Made by a program: the position numbers and the translations under genes. The notes beneath the pieces are model-generated. The model was not told the DNA's origin, ran no database searches, and was given only the letters and a program-made list of their open reading frames with translations. Positions 22,128 through 33,700 of a stretch of DNA of 64,000 nucleotides are shown piece after piece. Numbering within the stretch: position 1 is the stretch's first letter; the number at the start of each line of letters is the position of its first letter. This DNA comes from Mytilus trossulus (lineage: Eukaryota > Mollusca > Bivalvia > Mytilida > Mytilidae). The stretch lies in the NCBI RefSeq assembly GCF_036588685.1, contig NC_086378.1, positions 48,850,686 through 48,914,685 on the forward strand, given 5' to 3'.

Positions 22128-23850
22128 TATACGACCGCAAAATTTGAAAAAAAATTCGTCGTATATTGCTATCCTGTTGGCGTCGTTGTCTTCATCCGAA
22201 TACTTTTAGTTTTCGCACTCTAACTTAAGTAAAAGTGAATAGAAATCTATGAAATTTTAACACAAGGTTTATGACCTCAAAAGGAAGGTTGGGTTTGATT
22301 TTGGGAGTTTTGGTCCCAACATTTTAGGATAAAGGGGCCAAAAAGGGCCCAAATAAGCATTTTCTTGGTTTTTGCACTATAACTTTAGTTTAAGTGAATA
22401 GAAATCTATGAAATGTTGACACAAGGTTTATGACCACAAAAGAAAGGTTGGGATTGATTTTGGGAGTTTTGGTTCAAACAGTTTAGGAATTAGGGGCCAA
22501 AAAAAGGCCAAAATAAGCATTATTCTTGGTTTTTGCACAATAACTTTAGTTTAAGTAAATAGAAATCAATGAAATTTAAACACAATGTTTATAACCACAA
22601 AAGGAAGGTTGGTATTGATTTTGGGAGTGTAGGTCCCAACAGTTTAGGAATTAGGGGCCAAATAAGCATTTTTCTTGGTTTTCGCACCATAACTTCAGTA
22701 TTTATAAATTGAAATCTATGAAATTTAAACATAAGGTTTATGACCTTAAAAGGAAGGTTGGTATTGATTTTGGGAGTTTTGGTCCCAACAGTTTAGGAAT
22801 AAAGGGTCCAAAATTAAACTTTGTTTGATTGCATCAAAAAATGAATAATTAGGGTTCTTTGATATGCTGAATCTAACTATGTATATAGATTCTTAATTTT
22901 TGGTCCTGTTTTCAAATTGGTTTACATTAAAGTCCAAAGGGTCCAAAAATTAAACTAAGTTTGTTTTAACAAAAATTGAATTCTTGGGCCTCTTTGATAT
23001 GCTGAATCTAAACATGTACTTAGATTTTTGATTATGGGCCCAGTTTTCAAGTCGGTCCAAATCAGGATCTAAAATTATTATTTTAAGTATTGTGCAATAG
23101 CAAGAAATTTTCAATTGCACAGTTATAAATTCAGCAATAGCAATAAATCTTCAATTGCACAGTATTGGGCAATAGCAAGAAATCTTCAATTGCACAGTAT
23201 TGTGCAATAGCAAATATTTTCAATTGCACAGTATTGCACAATAGCAAGAAATATCTAATTGCACAATATTGTGCAATAGCAAGAAATTCCAATTGGATTT
23301 CAATTGAAGTTATCTTTCTTTGTCCAGAATAGTAGTTGAATCAACTTAAATCATTGTTTTATACAATATACAATGTATATTCACTTTTACTACAAACTGA
23401 TAGATTAAAACAATCTTTACCATTCAGTCATTGTCAGTGATAACAAGCACTTTTTTTTACATTTTAATATTTTATGATGTATTTAAATGAGTAGTTATTG
23501 TTGCAAACTTCATTAGAAATTTGAATTGAGATCAGTTTTGAAATAAGGGAAAGGGGGATGTGAAAAAAAAAAATCAGATTTCATAAATAAAAAGAAAATT
23601 TCTTCAAACATTTTTTTGAGAGGATTAATATTCAACAGCATAGTGAATTGCTCAAAGGCAAAATTTTTTTTTTAAGTTCATTAGACCACATTCATTCTGT
23701 GTCAGAAACCTATGCTGTGTCAACTATTTAATCACAATCCAAATTTAGAGCTGAATCCAGCTTGAATGCTGTGTCCATACTTGCCCCAACCGTTCAGGGT
23801 TCAACCTCTGCAGTGGTATAAAGCTGCGCCCTGCGGAGCATCTTTTTTTT
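22128..23850 (+). repeat. Tandem-structured dispersed repeat, 'tatacgaccgc' family, copy 1
   Basis: Begins ttatacgaccgcaaaatttg and ends in ataaagctgcgccctgcgga. It contains about four units of roughly 150-165 bp, each with tgaatagaaatctatgaaat, ggaaggttggtattgatttt and gggagttttggtcc, then an A/T-rich part. Copies 2 and 3 are inverted at 50540-51690 and 60119-61200. Class unknown. Confidence 0.85.
23085..23295 (+). repeat. Minisatellite, about 38-bp unit
   Basis: Five to six copies of a unit built on attgtgcaatagcaagaaat plus cttcaattgcacagt, inside the 22128 repeat. The unit itself is partly palindromic (tgcaat and attgca). Confidence 0.8.
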
Positions 23851-24393
23851 ATGTTTGAAGATATTGATTTAAAAATTGGTAAACAATTTTATCATGACAA
23901 GTTAAAGATCAAGTTTGAATTCTGTAATGGTTGGATAATTTTTGTTATAATAAAAAAACTCTCATGCGATCAGGCATCCCATAGTAGTTATGGTCCTTGG
24001 ACATAGAAAATTTACTTAAATAATCAGTTTTTAACACTTTTTCAACATTTTTTTTGTCAAGCTTGAAGATATTTATAGATTATCCTTGATTATCTCAACG
24101 AGATTGATTTTCTCGCTTGAGCTGGTACAGCGAAAGTGAGAATAGCAATCGAGTTGAGATGACCAATGATAATCTGTTTATCGCTATTTTACCTATGACG
24201 ACGTCGTCAATTTCAATGTCAATTTCGTTAGCAACGCCACATGGCCTCCTTAGTTTCTAGCAATAATTTTTCCATCTCAAGCGAGAAGCATGATATGAAA
24301 AAGATCAAAGGAAAAATGCACAAAATAGCGATAATGCTTGATATTTAATTTGTTTATAGTTTACACCATTACAAGTTACAGATCAAGTTAGCA

Positions 24394-25265
24394 TTTTTGT
24401 CAAGCCGGCAACTTTTGTTGCAGAAAGCTCGACATAGGGATAGTGATCCGGCGGCGGCGTTAGCTAACTTATTAGAATCTTTATATTTTAGAAGGCGGAA
24501 GACCTGGATGCTTCAAACTTTGTATATAGATGCCTCATGTTACAAAGTTTCGGTCAGTCACATGTCCAATGTCCTTGACCTCATTTATATGGTTCAGTGA
24601 CCACTTGAAAAAAAAGTTCAGATTCTTTGTAATGTTGAATTCTCTCTTATTATAAGTAATAGGATAACTATATATTTGGTATGTGCGTACCTTGCAAGGT
24701 CCTCATGATTGTCAGACAATTTTCACTTGACCTCAACCTCATTTCATGGATCGGTGAACAAGGTTAACTTTTGGTGGTCAAGTCCATATCTCAGATACTA
24801 TAAGCAATAGAGCTAGTGGAAGGACTGTAAGGTGTACATGTCCAACTGGCAGGTGTCATCTGATGTTGACCTCATTTTCATGGTTCAGTGGTCATAGTTT
24901 ATAAGTTTTTGTCTTTTGGTCTGTTTATCTAATGCTATATGCCATAGGTCAACTATATTTGGTGTATGGAAATATTTTATGATCTATATGACAGTGGCAC
25001 AGATTTTATTTGACCTTGAACTCATTTTCACGGTTCATTGCTCAGTGTTAAGTTTTTGTTTTTTGGTCTATTTTTCTTAAACTATAAGTGATAGGTCAAC
25101 TTTATTTGTTGTGTGGAAGCACTGTTAGCTTTACATGTCTGCGTGGCATGGTTCATTTGACCTTGACCTCATTTTCATGGTTGATTGGTATTTGTTTAGT
25201 TATCTTGGTTGATGTTAAGTTTATGTGAAAGTTGTAATAAAGCTTTATACTTAAGACTATCAACA
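24394..25265 (+). repeat. Tandem-structured dispersed repeat, 'ccttgacctcattt' family
   Basis: Starts with aaagctcgacatagggatag and the GC-rich gatccggcggcggcg, then repeats a unit of about 130-160 bp with ttgacctcattttcatggtt, ataggtcaactatatttgg and a purine-rich link. Inverted relatives occur at 46500-46768, 50384-50535 and 52540-53250. The 24397-24600 open frame is inside the repeat and is not considered a gene. Confidence 0.8.
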
Positions 25266-25511
25266 TAATATCAATGATTATTCTTGTTCTTATGTCATAC
25301 TATTATACCACTGTCCTATATTAGGGAGAGGATTGGAATCCCGCTAACATGTTTTACCCTGCCACTTTCTGTATGTATGTGCATGTCTTAAGTCAGGAGC
25401 CTGTAATTCATTGTTTGTCATTTGTTTATATATACATATTTGTTTTTTGTTCCAATTTTTGTACATAAATATGTCAATAGAAAGTGCTCAGTGAATCTAC
25501 CTATTATAAGT

Positions 25512-25648
25512 CATATGGTTAGCTACTGACCCCGTAGGGATCCATAGAGGGTTAGTAAAATCCATAGGGGGTGAGGCCGGAGGCTGAGTCCCCTATGAAT
25601 TTAATTCACCCTCTATGGTTCCGTAGGGGGTCAGTAGTTAACCGTATA
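25512..25648. mobile_element. Palindromic MITE, arms about 65 bp
   Basis: Left arm gctactgaccccgtaggga, ccatagaggg and atagggggtgaggccgg is complementary to the right arm ggctgagtcccctatgaat, caccctctatgg and tagggggtcagtagttaac. A short centre lies at about 25580. Confidence 0.8.
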
Positions 25649-26019
25649 ACGAATTTATCAGATGCTGGAGTTTTTTTGCAGCGTTTTGTTGAAAAATAAA
25701 TAGTGAAACACAACAACAGTTATAGATGACGTTGTCATTAACACGTCATGAACCCCATATGAAACTTACTAACCCCATACGGTCTCATTGTGACCACGTG
25801 ACGGAGTTTAACCAATCACAACATAATAATTCATCTGTGGTCCGATAAAAAACAACAGAGAAAAGTATATGGAGATACTGTGGTGTCGCTTTTTTACATA
25901 GAAGGTAGCACACTTCCCCTTGAAGTGGATTTTTTTCTCGCAAAGATTCAACTACTTTAAGGAGGAACAGCTTTCAAAGGACAATTTGACTTTCTTTTAA
26001 TTCTAGCCATTTTCTAATA

Positions 26020-29000
26020 AAGGAGGAAAAATACAAACAATAAAATTTATTAAGTTAATGCTGTTAGAATTAAGAAAAACAAAACATTAATAAAATTATA
26101 CAAAATATCTCAACAGGAATATTGTGACAGAGTAAATATAGAAATAAATCTTAATAAATTATTAAACTTAATTACAAAACAATTGTTTAAACACACAAAA
26201 TAGTTAAACCTTTTTTTAATACATAAAGCATCATTTCAAAAGAATTTTCTTCATGGCATCCTTCTTACTCAGGTATGTCAATGTTTAATTTTATTCAACT
26301 TAAATGTTGACTGTCTATTATATATAAGTTGTAAAAATGATCAGTGAAGATTTTAAAGAGATCAACATGGTTAATCAAAATATTTTATTAATCATGAAAG
26401 TATCCACACAAAAATATGGATTTTTAATGCCTTGAAGAAAATTTTGCTCAAAAGGAGACCATCATAATTTCTTATTGCACTGATTAGAAATACAAGATAC
26501 TTTTTATTTACCTTCCAAAAAACTCTTTAAAAAAAAACAGCTAACTGACTTATGTTACTTTTACTACCATTACTCAACTTAATTATCTCAGCAAAACAAC
26601 ATATCTTGTTTTGGTATTATAGGCTGTAGTTCCTATTTTTGCCTTAATCTGACTATTTTGACATGTGTATAAAATTGAGATGACTATTCTCAACATAATG
26701 TATCATCTTCTTCAATAGGCAATAAAACAATCATAAATTTTCCTGACATTCAGTGCTTAACTAATTTTAAAATCTCAGGGAGCAAATAATGACCTTTATA
26801 CATTCTAAGCCCTGGCATTTTGATTATTGACAAGCATATACCACAACATTTCCCTTATTTGTAAGGCACATACATCTTATCTTTTAATTAATTACTTAAG
26901 GTGGTACCCAACACTTTCACTAAAATTAATTTGGCTTGTTTAATTTTCATAAAACTTTTGACTATGTATTTACTTTGACCCTTTAACAAAAATATAAATA
27001 TTTCAAAAATTTTGAACCAACCATTTTGTTAGAAAAATTACACTGGTTATATAGCAGTCTGACAAACACCAATTTTGATCATTGAGGAGTTTAATATTCC
27101 CGTTACAACACAACGTAATTAAAACATTTAGCTGACGTTACAGATCTAGAGTTATCTCCCTGTAGTGTTAGGTACCACCTTAAGTAAATTCATATCATAT
27201 TATTTGACTATCATCAAGTAACTCATTCGAATTATAATAAACAACACCAAATTCACTTCCTAAAAAAACAATAAAAGTAATTGTTTTACTTTCTTTCAGG
27301 TTAAATTGTGAGATTTCTTCTTCAGCTGTATCAAAATATCTAAATGCGACTACAATTTTACCAACTCTGAGATATTACTTGATTGAACAAATAATGTTTC
27401 TACACATTTGTACACATGTATCATTAGCAGAATTGGGGATTTGCACAAAACAATTTTCTTTACAGAATTAACAAACAATAAGGGATCTTTTATGTAAAAA
27501 GTTGGTTACTATGTTAAGAAGTTTTTGTGTTATTTACAAAAAAAACTCACAATGATAAAAAGACTCAAAACAAATACTTTTCACAAGAAAAGTGACACCA
27601 ATGATTTTTTTCTAAACAGAGAGAGAGAAAACTTAAATTTAAACACAGTATCTTGAATACAACCTATTAAAACAGACATAACTTTATAAGATAAGATAAG
27701 CAATATCTATTTTGTTATGTAAGGTAAACAACAATAAATCACTAACTAAAATGATTAATTCAGATTATGAAAAATTAAAACTTGATGAACTAATAAATAA
27801 CTGTCAGGTTAATGTCCAGTTGCAAATTAAGTGCATATTCAGGAAGGAAATATATATTCATTTCATATGATTATTAATCCTGCTAGTTTCTTTATTGATA
27901 TATTGAGCAAGCTTGAAATATGTTAATTTCCATGGTAAACAGCTGATGGTATCTGAATCCACAGGAATACAATGTTAATGCACCTTGACATTTTATTCTG
28001 AATCTGTGCTGACCAGTAATTTAAAATTCCTCTTTCACTTCTTTATAAAAATGTTAAATACACACAAACATGGAAACAGCAAATTCACTTTGAAAATCAA
28101 TGCAAAAACAAAGATATATACAATGAGGAATTGGTTATCAAATTCTGCTTAAAAATAATAAAGAATGGCTACATTATATTTATAAATACATGACAGAAAA
28201 AATTGACTTATGACTTTTAGCCTAGTCAAACATGACATTTGAGCTGCGTCGGATAGAAATCGACCTCATGCAAATCAACATCAATACATCTGTTAACCTA
28301 TTTAGGTTTTGAATATAAATTCAACTTCTCCATGAAGCTTCTCTAGAGTGAAGTATTGAGTTTTATAGGTAAATATAGTCACTCACTTCTCCTGGTGACC
28401 CCTGAATTTATCTTTTACTAGCGAATTTAGTTTGATAACTGCATTTTAATGGAAGAAAACTCTAGGCTATAAGAGCAAATTGTTTAAATGAAATCATTAA
28501 ATATATAAAAATTGAATAACACATATATATTAAATATAGATAAAGGAATTAGAAAATTAAAAAATTAATATCACAATTTAACCTCTACCCTATTTTTAAA
28601 ATACATATTTATTTCCTTTTGATTTTGTCTAGTTCATCAACACTTATACATTGATTGATTGGTTGGTGCTTAATGCCACTTCTAACACTATTGAGCTATT
28701 TCCTACTAGTCATAGTGTTCCATTTGTGTTCATGTTTTTGTTGTTGGAGGAAGTCAATACAGGGCCACTGGACTTATTTACTGATCAGTTCAACATGTTC
28801 AAGGCATTGTTGAAAAAAATAAAAGTTCAATTTTAGTTTTAAGAATACATGATATAAGCTATTTAAGAAGTCCCAGAAAGACAGTCAATGTGAAGATATT
28901 CAAAATATCATAAAAGTTCACTAATTTCTAGATTTTACTAACAAAGAATAAAGCATAACTGGAAGAACAACTATAACAAACACTATTCCCCCACCCAATA

Positions 29001-30790
29001 GATAAATTGGAGGTTTCAAAATGTCCACTTTATTGTCACATAACTCATTAAGGCCATCAATGGTAGCATCATGTTTCGACTTAATGAAGTCGTAGTTTGC
29101 ACAGATCGTGTTGAGTTTTTCTTCTGATATAACTGGCTTCATGCAAAAATGCAGAAGTACGGCCATAAACAGCACTTGGATGGTGATCAGAAGCAATAAG
29201 CTTGCAAAGCCAAGTCCTGATGATGCTGGTTGTCCATTTCCTGATGGCGGTCCTATTCGTGGTGGAACTGGCTTTGCCCCTTCTTTAGTTTCACCTTGTA
29301 TTTCTGTTTCTGGAGAGAGATAATCTGGACGAGCTTCAGCGTTTGTTACTTCTAATGCATTACTGAAAACCTATAAAATGAAATGATTGCTGATGTATAA
29401 TTCATATACTAGTACTTCTTTTTCATTTTATGAAATTCCTGCATTTAGTATAGTTCTTCATTTTAATCTCTAAATCCTTAATAAAAATTACCTGTTCAGT
29501 TTATTGTAATATTTTCTGTCCTGAACATACATAAATATTGCAAATGGATGTTGAGCAACCAATCAATTAATTACTTACAGCTTCCAGTGATTTCAAGTAC
29601 TCTCAAATCTGCATGCATTTGCAACTGCCAAAATTATTCAAATTCTAAGCAGGTAGGAATTTTACAGTCAACTTTATTTAATAAGTTTTAATTTTTTAGT
29701 GTTTTACCATCACTTTTAAGCACCGCATTTAGTTTTTTTGGGTCAAGGAAGACAGAGTGTCAGGAAAAAACCACTGGCTTTTGATAGGAAAGCTGACAAT
29801 CCTAGTCAAGATTGGGGTCCAGTACACCCGTATGAGTGAAGTTCAAACTCTAACCCCAGTGTTGACTGGTAAGGGATTACAGTAGTAACTTCTTAGATCC
29901 ACTCAGCCATCGAGGCCTCTTATTACAGTCAATGATAATATTATGATAAAAAAAAGAAATTCTTGAATTTGGCGATAAAAGTAGGAATAGAACAGAACTT
30001 CTGTATTATGCATCATTATTGATGTTTGAAATCTAGCCAAATTGATAGTATTATTATATAGGGATCATGTTTACGTGCTTATTTTATTAAATGAATGATC
30101 ATCAATATGAGTACTATCAATTAACATATATTTTAACTATCCCCAATCAGAAAAGAAAAGATCTATAGGAAAAAAACAAACAGAATGCATTGCTTGATTA
30201 AAGGGCTTAATGCTAACCTACATTGGGCAATGCATATTGCACATATATTTTTTTATATTTCTGATTGTAATGTCTGATTTATTTTACCGGTCAGATGAAA
30301 TTTTGAAATTGTTCATAATTCTTTAAACTAAAAATTACTTAATGTAGATAAATCAACTAGTAAATTTTATAGTTTGTACGCAAAATTTAGATATTAAATG
30401 CTAAAAACCTTTTTCCATCAGGGGGCGAAGCTGCTGGGGTCTATAATGGCCCCCAGACCTCCTCTTGCTTTTTTTTGGGTCTACAGTTTGACTGAATATC
30501 TAGCTTTGTAACGCCCTTTTGGGCCACTGACCTGTGTCATCAGTTTAAGAACACGAACATCAATCTGTGGTATGACAGAAAACATATAAGACATCTCTTT
30601 ATCTATATCTTCACAATAATTCTTAATCCTTGCAAAGCGATTATTTGGTATTCCAAGATGTTTTCTGAATTCTGTTTCTCTTTTCTCCACTTCTACATTG
30701 TTTCTTCCATTGAACTTGTCAGATTTTGTCATAACACCAAATATTGGAATACCTGAATATATATGCAATTTTATAATGTAGTTAATAATT
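26020..30790 (-). repeat. Segmental duplication, copy A (3' half of GTPase gene and flank)
   Basis: Aligns by eye in direct order with 53690-59550. Matches include the start aaaatttattaagt and aatgctgttaga, the 3' flank (aggctataagag, aattctgcttaaaaataata), the last coding exon and the TKSD exon. Copy A has the TTAA MITE at 26900-27179 that copy B lacks; copy B has extra sequence at about 56450-57650. Confidence 0.85.
26900..27179. mobile_element. TTAA-type MITE, 280 bp, with paralogous empty site
   Basis: Inverted ends ggtggtacccaacact and agtgttaggtaccacc are flanked by TTAA at 26896-26899 and 27180-27183. The paralogous segment at 54465-54485 reads attacataagtaaattc with no insert, matching the two flanks joined at a single TTAA-like site. 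This proves the boundaries and the TTAA duplication. Confidence 0.92.
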
Positions 30791-33700
30791 TCTCACTGCA
30801 TTGCAGACCTATTAGTGTACTTCTGTTGTTGTACGTTCTATGACACATTCCACATTTCCATTCTCAATTTTATTATATGAACATGATATAGGTTTGACAG
30901 AAATATATGATGTATAAAAAAATTAAACTCAGTTTGCATCTCAATATTCAAAATGCATAAAAAAATCTAAGTCCCAGTTATCAACAAAAGAACTTAAATG
31001 TTGACACCACTGGCGACACTAAGTATAGCTTCGAAAACAAATATTTTATTAATATATTACATGTTAAATGCACTTAACGAATATGTTATACATTTTAATG
31101 AATATCTACAGTTAAATTTGAATAAAGCAGTCACTCATGAGCATTAACAAAAGTGACCATTCAAGAAAGGTGACACTTTAAATTAGGTTTAATCTGATCA
31201 GACATTGCAAATTGTTTCAGAATTTTCAATTGGATGAGTTATGGTTCTTGATTCAATGCAAACAGATTTCAATTCTCATTTGAACTTGTTATCAAACATA
31301 ATACATATATATACAAATTTCATTATGATCAAGGCGTTTATATTTTGGTCTGAAAGAAGCTGTTAGAGTCAGGTGATTGCTCAAACCTGAGCTGACCATT
31401 AAGGCAGGTTTGACTAATTATATATTGGGCTGACCTTATAGATCAGCAATAATACGTACCTCTTAAATCATGTGCTACATCACTTACACATGCCATTAAC
31501 TGTGTTGGAAGGGTAGTCAAAGGATCTCCTGAACACACAAATATAATTCGGTCTATCACTAAATATTCTTTGCCCTGACTAAATCTTGTCTTTAAACCAT
31601 TTAAGCCATAATTTTGGTAATGGGTTAAAACATCAGATAATTTTTCAAATTCTTTCATCCTTCCATAAAAAATAATCTTGAGTAGCTCTCTTGTAAACTC
31701 ATCATTCTGGTCTTCAAAGCCTTTCATATCAATAAATGTTGGCATTAAGACATCATCATCCTCTTGATTGTTTGGTCCCTCCCTGAAGTAGTATTTCTTT
31801 TTTTTAAAACTGAAACAAAATTATAATACAAACATTAAGTGATTCAACATTATGAGCTGTATCAGGCAGAAATCTATCTTGTGCAAATGAATATCAAAAA
31901 ACTTCTATTAACTTATTTCAGGTTGAATAAAATATCTACTGTGACTGTGAATTCTATCTGATTGAAAATTGAGTTGATATATTTAGAACCCTACAAAACA
32001 GACCAAAATTCATCGCTTACTTCGTATTTGAATAATCAAAGACAATCAAAAACTTATGTATGTGTACTTGTATAAGGTTTATTTCTATCTGACACAGCTG
32101 ATATATGTTAGAGCTGCTACACATGGTTTTTTTTTAAAAAGTACTACAAATTTACCTTTCCTGCTCCCTTATGCCTGGATCTAGACACGTAACTACCACT
32201 TTAACCCTGGTTTACGCGTAATATGCCTTATAATTTTGTACAGGTTGTGACAAGAGAACACACAAACATCATGAACATGATATTAGACTAGAAAACATAA
32301 TGCCCCTCTACTGATTTAGTTGGACATAAAATGCATTGCAAATATTATAAATACTATATCTCAAATTATCTTTAAATGATGCAGTCTTGACTTCAATTTC
32401 AAACGAAATAAACAGGAAATTTGCCTGATGATGCCCATATAAGGGACATAACTCAAAAATTGTAAGTGTGATGCCACTTAAAAGTGTACTTGATCCGAGT
32501 TTTGTGGTACTAAGCATTGAGTAGTTGTTTCATAACATATATAAAAGAGGGACGTAAGATTCCAGAGGGACAGCCACACTCATAAATCGAAAATAAACTG
32601 ACAACGCCATGGCTAAAAATGAAAAGGACACATGCAAACAGACAAACAATAGTACACATGACACAAAATAGAAAACTAAAGAATAAACAACAGGAACCCC
32701 ACAAAAAACTAGGGCTGATCTCATTTGCCCTGGAAGGGTAAGCAGATCCTGCTCCACATTTTCTAAATTGAGGCATTGGAAGCAAAAAATTCAGCAAAAT
32801 TTCAATGTTCAAATAAAATAAATAGGGAATTTGTCCATGAAACAAAGATGATACCCACTGTAACTTGTGTTAAAAGAGACGTCTCAAGTACTGTAAAAGT
32901 GACAATACTAAAATTTCGAAACTTGATCTGTGTTTCTGCTTATTAGCATTTTGCATCAGGTTCATGACATTTGATTGAGGAAAATTGAGTTTGAAGAACA
33001 GAAATAATAATTCAGCAAATTTCCATTTTGAAAAGGGCAATTAACTTCTAGAGAAGCAAACTAGAGTTTGGAGCCTGTGTCGCTCACCTTGGTCTATGTG
33101 AATATTAAACAAAGGACGCATTTGAATTCATGACAAAATTGTGTATTGGTGATGGTGATGTGTTTGTACATCTTACTTTACTGAACATTCTTGCTGCTTA
33201 CAAACATTCTATCTATATTGAACTTGGCCTAAGAGTTTCAGTCGAAAATGTTGATTAAAATTTACAAATTTTATGAAAATTGTTAAAAATTGACTTTAAA
33301 GGGCAATAACTCCTTATGGGGTCAATTGACCATTTAGGTCATGTTGACTTATTTTTAAGTCTTACTTTGCTGTACATTGTTGCTCTCTACAGTTTATCTC
33401 TATCTATAATAATATTCAAGATAATAACAAAAAACGGCGAAATTTCCTTAAAATGACTAATTCAGGGGCATCAACCAAACAGCGGTTTGTCCGATCCATC
33501 TGAAAATTTCATGGCAGATAGATCTTGACCTGATAAACAATTTTACTCCCTGTTAGATTTGCTCTAAATGCTTTGGTTTTTGAGTTATAAGCCAAAAACT
33601 GCATTTTACCCCTATGTTCTATTTTTAGCCATGGCGGCCATCTTGGTTGGTTGGCCAGGTCACGCCACACATTTTTAAAACTAGATACCCCAATGATGAT

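Noticed and set aside
23085..23295. CRISPR-like direct repeats
   Set aside because: Units are contiguous, without unique spacers, and the genome is eukaryotic; it is a minisatellite.
28651..28836. 61-residue plus-strand frame
   Set aside because: Lies in the 3' flank of GTPase gene A with no splice sites; not conserved as a frame in the duplicated segment.
32510..32845. Two overlapping minus-strand open frames with membrane-like residues
   Set aside because: They lie in a dispersed repeat that is also found inverted at 52380-52535.
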